From: Ottelia alismoides
Lineage: Eukaryota; Streptophyta; Magnoliopsida; Alismatales; Hydrocharitaceae
DNA: 64,000 nt
Reading direction: 5' to 3'
Assembly (NCBI GenBank): GCA_037367405.1
Contig: JAZKJV010000389.1
Coordinates: 496,001-560,000, forward strand
Under the pieces are notes generated by a model that saw only the letters and a list, made by a program, of their open reading frames with translations, did no database searches and was not told the DNA's origin. A program made the position numbers and the translations under genes. Shown here piece after piece: positions 31,381-41,783 of this stretch; the stretch's first letter is position 1, and each line of letters begins with the position of its first letter.

Positions 31381-32693
31381 GAGGTATGGTTCCAGGCGAT
31401 GGAAGGAGTGATGTTCGTGGTGATTATGGAGCGAGGGAGAGGGGGTTATGGCGATGGTGGGCTCTGGCGAAGATGAAGGGAATGTGGGCTTCATCGTGGG
31501 GGTATCGTTGAGTGGAGAAGGTGGCTGGAATGTTGTCGAAAATAGAAAAAGGGGAGGAGACAACGTGAGGTGGCGACGACGTGGTCGAGGCTTTCTCGGA
31601 GGTGGAAGACGATCTCTCGACCGTTGGATCGAGTGATCCAACGGCTCTGAGTAAGGCGCTAAGGAAGGGGCTTGGATGACATCCGGGCGATGCAATCGAA
31701 GGGCGGTGGTCGAGCCACGTGGCGGAATGTGGACGAGGCGCTGGCGAACGATCATGATGAAGATCAGACCGTGATCGAAGGGTGGTGATCTCACGGGAAT
31801 GAACGGCACAGATGGAGGCTATCTAGCGGCACATGGTGAACCACGTGGCGTAAGGAGGGTGAGGCGGAGATGAATGAACGTGATGAGATCTGGGATGATG
31901 ATCCAAGGGTTGGAGTTTATGCGGGATTGGATAGCCGAGATCTGAAGAGGAAGGAGGCGATCAAATGGCCAGGAGACGGGGCGCGTGGCGAGCGGATGAG
32001 TGGGCCGCGTGGCGCAACCAAAGGGCGCCATGTGGCCCAATCAGATTGGTTGAGGAAGAATGTGAAATAAGAGGGAAAAATGGCTGAATTTGGAAAAACT
32101 CAAAACATGAAAGTTGTAGATCTCGATGAGATCTACAAGTTTCATATTGACCAAAAACGGAAACGATGTCAAAATAAAGTGATAAAATACAAGGGTACAG
32201 ATATAAATACATATAGTATACAATGGGGGCCCAAAACTCAAGTTTTGCATATGAGCTCCGATTTAAATGAAATTGGTCTCATGAAGCTCTCTGAATGTGT
32301 ATTATTTTAAAAGTGAGTAGACCTAGATCGGAGGCTGTAAGAGAGAGATATGTGTATTTTAAGGTCCATGGTTCTAAACTTGGATTGGGGTTTTATTAGC
32401 CAATTTTACAAGTAGCAATTTTTTCGATATTTTTCTTGTATTAGTGTTAGTAATATATACAGTATAGAGTTGAATTTATGGAGTTTAGAGTTAGTATAAA
32501 ATACATACAAGTAGGTGATTTTTACAAGTGAAGTTGGCTTCTTATTTAATGAAGATGTGGATGCTAAAATGCAGATGTTATCAATGCATGCCTGAATGTT
32601 AATTGTGTAATATAGGTAGAAATATGCCTCTAATTACTTGGGAACAAAGCTCTATTTTCAACTTTTAGAGTGATGAATCTCACAGATTCATCA

Positions 32694-33439
32694 GAACTCT
32701 GCTTATCGCATCATCTGGAAGAGGTGGACGCTGCAACTCTCGAGGAGGCTAAGGCTATGATCCTGGTAGTGGTCACGATACACTCCAAGTATTCAATACA
32801 ACGAATCCAACCGCTCATTAAGCGGTGTTGGGAAGAGTTTAACAAACCACTACATGTCAATGCGGCATCATCGTCTGATTATGATGCAACTATGACAGAG
32901 AATATCCTTAGATCAAGATCCCAATGGAAAGATGGTCCAACTTTCTACCGCATACTACTTCAGACTCGTGTAAGTGCAATACAATTCTCCTACATGTGAG
33001 AATTATACAGCATACTGCAAATCTGGCTACAATCTCAAGTATTTTAACTAACTCTGTTTCTACCTCAACGCCATCAGGAATTATTGACTTTGTTGCATCT
33101 ACTCACTTTGCTAGATTAGGTAGTTTGTTGACCACTTCATAAACCTCTTCCACTATGAAGTCGATTTGTTTAGCCAACGGCACTCATTCACCCATTACCG
33201 TAGTAACTGGTAAGGACTATGGAATTTTCCTCTAAACTCCAACTTTCTGAAGTTTTATGTGCTCTTGACTTTCCTTTAAGATTACTTTGTGTTCATAGAT
33301 TATGTGAACTAAACTGCACGTATGGTGATTTTTGACGAGGGTTATTATTATTTTCAGGATATCTGGACGATGCAGATCTTTCGTGAGGGCTATGAGAAGA
33401 ATGGATTGTACTATCTTGATATCCCTTGTTGACTCAATT
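32694..33439 (+). pseudogene. Copia-3 gag to pre-integrase segment, decayed
   Basis: Right of the second GAACT the host element resumes. Copia-like pieces are weak here: a Ser/Thr-rich part around 32999-33140, where FASTHFARLG may be protease-region relic, then the start of the pre-integrase region (GYLDDADLS, near 33358). Frames are short and stops frequent. Confidence 0.45.
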
Positions 33440-34400
33440 TTTATGGCGATGTATCCTTTCCTACTGACTCGTTCCTCTGACATTTACGCCTTGGTCATCC
33501 CTAAGGCAGAGTCCTTCCTCGGATATTTCTGGAACTATCCTTGTCGAAGACTTTTGAGCTAAAACCTGCCAAATTTGGCAAACATCATTCGGCTTCTTTT
33601 CCTCAGAGAATTGAGCCTCGTAGTTCCTCGCTTTTCTCTTTAGTCCTTTATGATATTTGGGACGATGTCCGCTCCGTACTTATGGGAGGTCATAAGTATG
33701 TTGCCATCTTTGTTGATGATTATAGTAGATCTTTTTAGGTGTACTTAATAAATGAACAATCAAAAATAAATAAGAAGTGTCAAGTCCTTTCAGTTCATAA
33801 AAACATCTTTTTCTACTCGTGTTAAGAATGCTCTTGGGTTTGCTCAACATGATTTGACCGCTTCCTTTGATAGTCAGGGTACCCTTCACCAAACTTCCTG
33901 GCAGTACACCTCACCGTGAAATGGAGCGGCGCAGAATGTTCATCATTTTCTAGATATTGCCCATACCCTTCTTACTCAAATGAAAATCCCTAAAACCTAT
34001 TGGGGGATGTCGTTCTTATTTCCACATACCTTATTAATCGGGTTCCCCTCTTCATTCGTCAATAAGGCAACTATTTTTTTTCGTCCTATATAAAGATGGG
34101 GAATAGTTTCCTCTGCCTTCGAGGATTTTGGATTATACTACATTTGTCCACAACTTCTATACTAGTAATAAATTATCCACCCCTGCCATTAACTGTGTCT
34201 TCCTTAGGTACTCTCGGACCCAAAAGGGGTACAGGTGTAATGATCATGTCAATTATTGTTATCACATTAATGTTAATGTCACCTTCTTTGAATATATTAC
34301 TTCACTTAGTTTGTCATTGATATTCCCTTGGAGCTTCCTTTACCCCTCATTTTCTACAATAAGGAAGCACATTATATAGCATGATTTAGTTCCTTTACAT
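33440..34400 (+). pseudogene. Copia-3 pre-integrase and integrase, broken
   Basis: FELKPAKFGKHHSASFPQR (33550) is the pre-integrase tail. SLVLYDIWDDVRSV holds the first catalytic Asp; GGHKYVAIFVDDYSRSF follows and stops at TAG (33737). LHQTSWQYTSP and HHFLDIAHTLLTQMKIPKTYWG (33886-34000) represent the region of the catalytic Glu, which reads NGAAQN instead of NGVAER-type, so the Glu is lost. The C-terminal part continues as SRTQKGYRCNDH (34213). Confidence 0.7.
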
Positions 34401-34699
34401 GTTCCTTACTTGAAGGATGATGAGCCTTTTTCAAGTGGCCCCTTGCTGCAAATCCGGATGCTTCCTCAGAAATCCTCATCGCACTAAGGAAATCCAGAAA
34501 AAATGTACTCTACACCCTTTATCCTACTTTACTTCTATGGATAGTCTATCTAGATGCGAGAGGACTTTTACAGATGCTCTTATGGTAATCAATGTTCCTC
34601 GTGATCATCACAGTGGCCTTCAGGCCATGGTCTGAAACATGCCATGGATGAGAAGAAGGTTGCGCTACTTCTAGGGGCATGTGGGGCCTTGTAGCATGT

Positions 34700-34969
34700 C
34701 CGCAAAGTATGAACCTTGTTGCTTGCAGATCGATCTTTATGACCAATCTCCGGATGGCCCCATTGACAGATTGAAAGCAAGTTTTGTAGCGAAAAGTTTA
34801 ACTCAAACCTATGGTATCGGCTACTTTGAGACATCTCCCGTGGCATGAATGGGATCTACCCGCACTACTCTATATGTTGCAGCCAACAAGAATTGGTCCA
34901 TGTCTCAGCTAGACACAAAGAACGATTCCCTCTATGGTGACCTAAAGGAGAAGGTTTACATGACATAAC
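34700..34969 (+). pseudogene. Copia-3 reverse transcriptase, first part
   Basis: The plus strand gives DGPIDRLKASFVAKSLTQTY (34751), then TSPVA followed by a TGA, and WSMSQLDTKNDSLYGDLKEK, all aligned with copia RT (usual form QLDVKNAFLHGDL). It is cut at 34969 by Copia-4 and resumes at 40040. Confidence 0.75.
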
Positions 34970-35125
34970 TGTTGGAAAAAGTGAGTAATTCATTATTCCA
35001 AGGAACGCTAGGCTTTCTTATATAGGGAGAGACCTCACGGGTAAAATACATAGTAGTCCAGAGAGTAAACAGAAATTGTGAAAAAGGTACAAAACATAAT
35101 AATAATACTAACGTCGGTCTCTAAA
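34970..35125 (-). repeat. 3' LTR of Copia-4
   Basis: 156 bp starting TGTTGGAAAAAG on the plus strand; the right end reads TCTCTAAA where the partner has ACTCTACA. The polypurine tract CTTGAGGGGGAG (minus) adjoins at 35126-35137. Confidence 0.85.
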
Positions 35126-35132
35126 CTCCCCC

Positions 35133-36160
35133 TCAAGGTAGAGCATAGATGTCTATCATGCTCAGCTTGGAAGAACATCTCTGGAAAGGTCCTCTGAGCA
35201 ACGGCTTGGTGAATATGTCAGCAGTCTGATCCTCTGAGCTCACGTGAGATGTAGATATCAAGCCTCTATGGATCAAGTCTCTAGTGTAGTGGCAGTCAAC
35301 TTCAATATGCTTTGTTCTTTCATGGAATGCTGGATTGTTGGCAATAAACAATGTTGCCTGATTGTCACACTGAAGCTGCATGGGTAAAGGTACGGCTATA
35401 TGTAGATCTTCTAGCACAGATCGAACCCACATCATCTTCGTGCTTGCTTGCGCCATGGCCCTATATTCAGATTCAACACTTGACCTTGCCACAACAGTTT
35501 GTTTCTTGCTTTTCCAAGAAACCGGAGAGCTCCCAACAAAAACGGCAAATCCTGAGGTCGACTTTCGATCCTTAGGGCATCCTGCATAATCGGCGTCTGC
35601 ACATGCTGAAATAGATAAATCTGTGCCCTTTCAAAATAGCAACCATGAACCTGGAGAGGACTTTAGATACCTAAGTATCATGTATATGGCATCCATATGA
35701 ACTTGTCTCGGCTGCTCCATAAATTGACTCACCCGGCTTACTGCAAAGGCAATATCGAGTTGAGTTATGGTAATATAAAGAAGCTTACCACCATTTCTCT
35801 ATATCTCCTCTTGTCTACTTCAGTAGTGTCATCGTCATACAGCTTCATGCTTGGATCCATGGGAATACTCGAAGGTCTGCATCCAACCATGCATGTTTCA
35901 GTCAAAAAATCTGTAATGTACTTCCTTTGGGTCGTCACCAGACCATGTGCATTCCTGGCAAATTTCAACCCCAGAAAGTATCTTAGGGTTCCAAGATCCT
36001 TCGTGACGAACTAACGGCCCAGAAATGCTTTTGCCCTCTCTATTCCCTGAACATCATCTCCTGTAACCAGAATGTCATCAACATAGACCATGATGACAAC
36101 CGTACCTGCAGAAAACTTCTGAACAAACAACGAGTGATCTGCATTTGATCTATTGAACCC
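35133..36160 (-). pseudogene. Copia-4 RT C-terminal part and RNase H
   Basis: The minus strand at about 36090-36050 gives VYVDDILVTGDD with the YVDD box kept. 35968-35765 gives RKYITDFLTETCM and SMKLYDDDTTEVDKRRYREM. 35492-35133 gives ARSSVESEYRAMAQASTKMM, CDNQATLFIANNP and ERTKHIEVD, the C-terminal half of RNase H with its Glu kept. Frame changes at about 36000 and 35770 and a stop before 35492 break the polyprotein. Confidence 0.8.
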
Positions 36161-36973
36161 CTATCGTTCTATCAGATGGGAAAGCTTCTGGAACCACGCC
36201 CTTGGGCTCTGTTTGAGGCCATAAATTGCCTTGTGAGGTCTACACACCATATGCTTCTCCCCCTCAGCATTAAACCCTGGTGGTTGCTGCATGTAGACTT
36301 CCTCCTGCAACTCTCCATACAAAAATGCATTCTTGACATCAAGTTGAGATATAGTCCAGTCACGTACCACAGCAACTGATAAGAGAATGCGAAGAGTAGA
36401 GTGACGAGCCACTGGAGAAAATGTATCCATATAGTCCACGCCATAGGTTTGTGTGAAACCTCTCGCAACCAATTGTGCCTTGTATCGATGTAGACTGCCA
36501 TCGGCATGGTATTTAACTGTGAATACCCATTTACAGCTAACAATGGATGCATCTGGAGGAGCATTAACCAAGCTCCATGTGCCCCGAGACTGTAAGGCAC
36601 GCATCTCGTCTTCCATAGCCAGCCGCCAGCAATCAATCTTCATGGCTTCTTGATAGGTCCGTGGTATGTCCACGGAAGACAAAGCTGCAGCAAATCTCTG
36701 AAAGTTGCCTGTGAGGCGATGAAAAGACACCTGGGAAGCAAAGGGATAAGACGCACACATTCGCTTTTGCTTCCGGATAGCAATAGGAATATCAAGATCG
36801 TCGTCCACTGTACTGGATGTTGTAGTCTCCTCCTGCAATGAAGAATCCTGCACATGTACCATATCTGACCCGTCAGTAGTAATGCCATCTGAACATACCT
36901 GAGGCGTGATGGATGCCTGACGTGTAGCCTGAGCAGGACCTGACCGACGCAGAGTCTTCCCGCCCGCTTGCAC
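36161..36973 (-). CDS. Copia-4 reverse transcriptase, N-terminal part (open frame)
   Basis: The 270-codon frame starts in the linker (QVCSDGITTDGSD), then MCASYPFASQVSFHRLTG, DCWRLAMEDEMRALQSRGTW, KWVFTVKYHADGSLHRYKAQ, GVDYMDTFSPVARHSTLRIL, QLDVKNAFLYGELQEEVYMQ and IYGLKQSPRAWF. These are the copia RT blocks before the YVDD box, including the Asp in QLDVKNAF. It stops at TAG shortly after HLIER (about 36160). Confidence 0.85.
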   Translation of the reverse strand: MQAGGKTLRRSGPAQATRQASITPQVCSDGITTDGSDMVHVQDSSLQEETTTSSTVDDDLDIPIAIRKQKRMCASYPFASQVSFHRLTGNFQRFAAALSSVDIPRTYQEAMKIDCWRLAMEDEMRALQSRGTWSLVNAPPDASIVSCKWVFTVKYHADGSLHRYKAQLVARGFTQTYGVDYMDTFSPVARHSTLRILLSVAVVRDWTISQLDVKNAFLYGELQEEVYMQQPPGFNAEGEKHMVCRPHKAIYGLKQSPRAWFQKLSHLIER

Positions 36974-38122
36974 ACTTCAGAACTGAAGGGCGCCGAAGTT
37001 GATAAGGTAGAATTTTGGTAAAGGTGGAATAGGAGGTTGTGGAGTTGGTGGTGGTGGAGGTGACGGTGGATTAGGTGACGTGGGAAGTGGAGCAGGAGTG
37101 GACTCAGGTGAACTCCAATTAGGTGGCGGAGGGACATAGACATCATCGTTGGTAGTGGATGGGACCAGCCTGTCACCTGCAGAGGAAAATACATAACGGA
37201 CTCAAAAAACGTGACATCAGCACTGACAAAGTATTTCTTGTTTATGGGGTCATAACATCGATAGCCCTTCTGAGTCCGAGAGTAACCGACAAAGACGCAA
37301 TTGACAGTTCTAGAAGAGAGTTTGTCAAGTCCAGGAGACAAGAGATAAACAAATGTAACAGTACCAAAGACACGAGGAGTAAGTGAGAATAATTCCTTAT
37401 CAGGAAAAATGATAGAAAGAGTTATTTTCTCACCAAGAACAGATCACGGCATACGATTGACCAGGTAGCAAGCTGTGAGAATAGCATCCCCCCAGAAAGA
37501 GATAGGAGCACAACTCTGAATAAGGAAGGTTCGAGTAATGTTAAGTAGGTGACGATGCTTTCTTTCTGCCACGCCATTTTGCTGGGATGTGTAAGCACAA
37601 GTGGTTTGGTGAATAATGCCCTTAGACGAGAGAAACTGAGAGAGAGATCGAGTGCAGAATTCGAGTGCATTATCTGTACGAACATATTTGATAGTAGAAG
37701 AGAAAACATTCTGCACTTCATTAATCAAATTTTTAATCACATCTCCTGCTTCAGATTTATTCTTTAAAAGAAAGACCCAAGATACACGAGAGAAATCATC
37801 CACTACACATGTGTCCCTGATGATCAGGTGCATGACTCATACCCCAAATATCAATGTGAAATAACTCAAACGGGGAGCTACTGCTCCGACTCTGACGACT
37901 AGGAAAGCTTGACCGATGATGCTTTCCCAACTGACACGCTTCATAGCGAAATGATGAACTGGCAGGGATCTGAGGCAGAAGATGTCGCATTTTCTGGAGC
38001 GGATGATCAAAATGAAGATGCCAGATGTACGGAGATTTTGGTCCGACGGAATGAGAGGAGACGCCAGCATAAGAGTTTCGGACCAGCTGATACATACCAT
38101 TTTGCTCAGAGCCCACAGCCAA
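36974..38122 (-). pseudogene. Copia-4 pre-integrase and integrase
   Basis: 38122-37796 gives LRTSGIFILI-type and FRYEACQLGKHHRSSFPSRQ, then FELFHIDIWG with the first catalytic Asp. 37833-37444 gives VDDFSRVSWVFLLKNKSE, RTDNALEFCTRS (second Asp) and TSQQNGVAERKHRHLL (Glu). 37341 onward gives MSPGLDKLSSRTVNCVFVGY, RTQKGYRCYD and VSADVTFFE before a frame change into the proline-rich linker. The triad is present but split over frames. Confidence 0.8.
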
Positions 38123-38570
38123 TCACCATGCCCGTTATGTCCTGAAAAATAAGAGATGAGGGGTCAAATATAGCACGACAGTGCAAATCCTTCGTAATCT
38201 GACTAATAGACAACAAATTCATGGAGAACTCAGGAGCATGTAGAACATTCTGTAGACTCATAGTAGGTGATAGAGAAACCTCCCCCTGTCCAACAAGGGG
38301 GGAATGAGTACCATCTGCTATCTGCACTGAGCGGCCATGTGGGATGTCCCTATAGGACTCAAGTCTCGCTCTATCACGGCAGAGGTGATGGGTGGCGCCA
38401 GAATCTATAATCCAATCAGATATATCATGACAAGATGTGAAGGCAGTAGCACTACCTGAGGTACTAGCAGTAGTAGACGAACTGGCAGAAGCCGTAGCAG
38501 CAACATCTGAAGGTCCACCTGGGAGAATCAGTAGATGATTGTGGCATAATATCACGTAGACGTGCCACAA
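38106..38570 (-). pseudogene. Copia-4 protease region
   Basis: The frame contains SDWIIDSGATHHLCRDRARL, the DSG active site of the copia aspartic protease, then PLVGQGEVSLSPTM and VLHAPEFSMNLLSISQITKD. It ends near VIGCGL, where a frame change leads into the pre-integrase frame. Confidence 0.85.
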
Positions 38571-38624
38571 GCTCCTCGAATCAGTTATCTGCAGTGGATG
38601 CTGGCTGGGGCAGAATATGCTCGG

Positions 38625-39465
38625 CTATGCGTGCTGATGCTGGAAACCCATGCTTAGAGTACCATGTATCCTCCGAGTGGCATGTGCGATGGCAGTACAA
38701 ACATGGCTGGCGAAATGACCACCCCTACCACGGGGTCCACGTCCACGACTGGAAGACTGACCACCTCTCCCACGCGATACTGCCATCGCCGATGGGGGTG
38801 GAGTAGATGTGCTGGACGAAACAGATCTGCGACTGAGCCTCCGGTAAACATCCTCCATTGGAGGAATAACTGCATCGGCCAAAATCTGAGAGCGGGCTGC
38901 CTCGTATTCAGGATCTAGGGCTGCAAGTAGAACGCCCACCATCGTAGCATTCTGAAATGTCTTCTGCTGCTCAGGAGTCGCCGTGAGTGGTATGGTACTG
39001 TATAACTTCTCAAACATCCCTCTCAGGGACGTGTACATTGAGTGAAGTGGCATGCCGTTCTGCTTCATCGTGAATATATCATGCTGGAGCTGTAGCATCT
39101 TAGTCTCATTCCGTACTTGGGGAATACGTAGCGGCCAGAATATCCCACATTGCCTTGGCAGTGGGCTGATGGAGGACATCGTTGGCAATCTCCATCGACA
39201 GTGTACCAGACAGCCAAACCTTGGCATAAGAATCATCAGCCTCCCACGAGGCATATATCCCTGTCTTCTCTGCCGGCTCTTCCTCGGTAAGAATATGCTT
39301 CTTACCGTTTGACTTCATGAGGCTCATGAACTGCATCGTCCAGAGCTCGTAGTTCGTCCCATCCATCTTCACTATTGGCGCGGGACCTTTGAACGCGCCT
39401 ATGGATGGCATATCAACCTTTGATTCTGACATATTGCCGGATGAAGAACTAGGGTTTGTAGACAA
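38625..39465 (-). pseudogene. Copia-4 gag
   Basis: The ATG at 39465 opens MSTNPSSSSGNMSESKVDM and continues IVKMDGTNYELWTMQF to WDILAATYS. A frame change at about 39115 leads to the frame 39254-38625: VRNETKMLQLQHDIF, LTATPEQQKTFQNATMVGVL and the RG-rich tail SRGRGGQSSSRGRGPRGRGG. The zinc knuckle beyond is in another frame. The domain order equals that of Copia-5 gag. Confidence 0.85.
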
Positions 39466-39866
39466 AGAACCAGGTGTCTACACAAACTGCATAGGATTTG
39501 AGTGCGTATGTAGACGTTACACACCCAAATCCATGGATCTGGCGAAGGAGGTGGCTACGACAGAGGCCACAGAAGGGGGCCGGCGCCGGCTAGGATGAAG
39601 CCGGCGAGATGGCGGCGGGGCTCGGAGCGGGCGCTTGGACCGACACGAGCAGGCGGGGACCAGGACCGACGCTGGGAGGCCGGGACCGGCGCTGGGAGGC
39701 CGGGAGACGAGGACCAGGACCGGCGCTGGAAGGCCGGGACCGGAACCGGGAGCCGGGAGGCGGGGGCCGGGAGTCGGGGGCGAGTCCGGGAGGCGAGGTC
39801 GGGAGGCGGAGGCGAGGCCGAGAGAGAGAGGGGGGGGCGGCGGCGGGTGGGGAGCCTAGGGTTTTG
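39466..39866 (-). other. leader of Copia-4, G+C-rich repeats
   Basis: 39590-39850 is very G+C-rich with imperfect repeats of GGGAGGCCGGGACCGGCGCT. Frames of 70-94 codons exist in all three plus frames because stops are rare, which argues against coding. Confidence 0.6.
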
Positions 39867-39878
39867 GCTCTGATACCA
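39867..39878 (-). other. primer-binding site of Copia-4
   Basis: TGGTATCAGAGC on the minus strand, adjacent to the LTR. Confidence 0.9.
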
Positions 39879-40034
39879 TGTTGGAAAAAGTGAGTAATTG
39901 ATTATTCCAAGGAACCCTAGGCTCTCTTATATAGGGAGAGACCTCGCGGGTAAAATACATAGTAGTCCAGAGAGTAAACAGAAATTGTGAAAAAGGTACA
40001 AAACATAATAATAATACTAATATCGGACTCTACA
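39879..40034 (-). repeat. 5' LTR of Copia-4
   Basis: 156 bp, TG...CA, with a TATA box CTCCCTATATAAGAG on the minus strand at about 39924-39938. Confidence 0.9.
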
Positions 40035-41115
40035 ATAACTACAAGGTTATTCCATCGAGGGAGAGTATGTATGTTGACAACATAAGGCCATCTATGGTTT
40101 AAAGAGACTACGAGCATGCTTCAAAATGATTCGATGAACTTACTTCTAAGTCAAATCTTTTAGTTTCTATAAGATGGTATGTGACTATTTTATGTCCATT
40201 AGACGGAGGTCCTCAGGTACGAAAATACTTGTTGTTTATGTTGATATCATGGTTACCACTAGTGATGATAGCATAGGCATTCTTGAGTCCAAGGCATTCC
40301 TCTTGAAGGTATCTGCCACCAAGGACCTTGGACAACATAGATACTTCCTACGCATTGAGGTGAAACGCACAACAACATATTACACTTGTCACAGATGAAG
40401 TGTTGTTTGGATATCCTTACAGAAGACGGCTTACTTGAATGCAAACCATCAGACATCCGAACAAAATTAAAGAGATATGCCATCTATACATAACATGTAT
40501 TTGAAGATAGCTACATTGCATGAAGTCCTAGTGGGCAAACTTCTCTATCACACCCTCATTAGGCATGATATATTATATGTCATGAGCAAAGTTAGTTTAA
40601 CACGGAGAAGCCTTACTACAATCACACTGATATACATGCCTATGCAGACATTGATCATGTTAGTTCTTCTGAAGATAAGAGGTCCACTATTGGTTATGCC
40701 ATGTTTGTTGGGGAAACCTTGTTACATGGCGAAGCAAGAAACAAATTTTTGTCTCAAGATCAAGCGTGGAAGCAGAATACAGTGTAGACGCTTAAGCCAT
40801 ATATGAGATTCTTTGGCTCATATCCTTTTTATAGGAACTTGGACTCTGCTAGAACTCATGTTCTTCTTTATTGTGACAACAAGTTTGCAACACACGTTGC
40901 CACTGATCATGTCTTCTATGAGCGAACCAAGCATATTGAAGCTGATTGCCACTTTGCTCAAGATGCATTACGATGAGGGAAGATCTTTGCTCCACACATC
41001 TCCACGGAATTCCAACTTGCGGATATAGTAACTAAAGCACTTCCAAAGAAACACATATCTCTATTGACTTACAAGTTGGGCATGAACAATAAGTATGCTC
41101 CAACTTGAGGGGGAG
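40035..41115 (+). pseudogene. Copia-3 reverse transcriptase and RNase H, last part, with polypurine tract
   Basis: The host element resumes after ATAAC with the RT: RHLWFKETTS-like sequence, then KILVVYVDIMVTTSDD at 40220, where the YVDD box reads YVDI, and KDLGQHRYFLRIEVKR. RNase H is spread over three frames: ADIDHVSSSEDKRSTIGY-like at 40645, AEYSVDA near 40780, and ATDHVFYERTKHIEAD-like at 40907-40945. It ends with CTTGAGGGGGAG (41104-41115), the polypurine tract, now followed by the Copia-5 LTR. Confidence 0.75.
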
Positions 41116-41264
41116 TGTAGAGACTTATATATGTTATGTTTTATTGTTCCGTAATTTCTATTTATATTTTGTATGACTCTGTAATTTACCCAAGGGTTTT
41201 CTCCCTATATAAGAGACCCGAGGGCTCTATGGAATAACACATCAGAGTATCGATTACTCCAACA
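41116..41264 (+). repeat. 5' LTR of Copia-5
   Basis: 149 bp, TGTAGAGAC...TACTCCAACA, with TATA box CCCTATATAAGAGACCC at about 41203-41219. Confidence 0.9.
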
Positions 41265-41276
41265 TGGTATCAGAGC
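41265..41276 (+). other. primer-binding site of Copia-5
   Basis: Perfect TGGTATCAGAGC directly after the LTR. Confidence 0.9.
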
Positions 41277-41783
41277 CAAAACCCTAACCCTAGGGTTTTG
41301 TTCTCTCCACCCGCCGCCCCCCCCCCCCCTCCCCCCCTCCTCTCTTCTCCCGCCGCCACAGGGCCCCCAGCCCTCTACCAGTCCTCCAGCCCTCCGCCAG
41401 GGCTTCCAGCCCTCCGCCAGGGCTCCAGCTCTCCGCCAAAGGGCTCCCAGCCCTCAGCCATGGCTTCCAGCCCTCTGCCAGGGACCCCTCCCAGCCAGCC
41501 CAGGCGCCGCCAGCCCTCCATCGAGCCCCTCCCTGCCGCCCCCGGTGCCGCCAGCCCTCCGTCGAGCATCTCCAGGCCGCCAACAGCGCCCAGCCCCACT
41601 GCTGGGTACCCCTAGGTGCCGCATATCTTCTGCTAAGGCTTCCATAGCCACTACTCGTCCTCGGGGCAACTCACCTTCGGTCGGTTCCGGATAGATGACG
41701 GATTCAAGTGCATAACGTCTACATGTGCACTTGAATCCTCACATGTCGTGGTAGACACCAGTTTCTTGGTCTATCATCTCTAG
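41277..41783 (+). other. leader of Copia-5 with C-rich repeats
   Basis: A C run (about 41322) and repeats of CCAGCCCTCCGCCAGGGCT fill 41340-41480. A 105-codon Pro/Ser-rich plus frame (41298-41615) has no domain. CCCTAACCCTAGGG at 41282 only resembles telomere repeats. Confidence 0.6.

Larger units (their letters stand above)
15323..32693 (-). mobile_element. Athila-like Ty3/gypsy element inserted in Copia-3
   Basis: LTRs at 15323-19920 and 27287-32693 have TG...CA ends and are about 3.65 kb each once their own insertions are removed. GAACT flanks the element at 15318-15322 and 32694-32698, a perfect 5-bp target duplication. In minus order there is a TGGCGCCGTTGTCGGGGA primer-binding site, long leader, gag, RT, RNase H, integrase, a non-coding 3' region, a stem-loop, a polypurine tract and the 3' LTR. 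The order RT-RH-IN makes it gypsy. The primer site, GLCNAPGTFQRCM and the long LTRs suggest the Athila clade; an RT tree would confirm it. Protease and the first half of RT are deleted, and stops occur in all domains. Confidence 0.9.
27287..32693 (-). repeat. 5' LTR of the Athila-like element (carries a LINE)
   Basis: It has the same ends as the left LTR, TGAAGAGCCTCC and ACAGATTCATCA. Without the LINE at 27357-29104 it is about 3.65 kb. It keeps a better TATA box (31365-31380) than the left copy and shows the empty site for element 2 at about 31740. Substitutions and small indels against the left LTR are frequent, so the insertion is old. Confidence 0.9.
34970..40034 (-). mobile_element. Copia-4: minus-strand copia element inserted in Copia-3
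   Basis: LTRs of 156 bp (34970-35125 and 39879-40034), primer-binding site, leader, gag, protease, integrase, RT, RNase H and polypurine tract are all present in minus order over 5.07 kb. The target duplication is ATAAC (34965-34969 and 40035-40039). The LTRs differ by roughly ten substitutions, including the terminal CA that became AA on the left. Proteins are closest to those of Copia-5. Several frameshifts, but fewer lesions than in Copia-1 or Copia-2. Confidence 0.9.

Noticed and set aside
39595..39893. Overlapping Gly/Arg-rich frames of 70-94 codons
   Set aside because: All three frames are open because of high G+C and few stops; it is the Copia-4 leader.
41280..41296. Telomere-like CCCTAACCCTA
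   Set aside because: Only two units, directly after a primer-binding site in a copia leader; chance or leader sequence.
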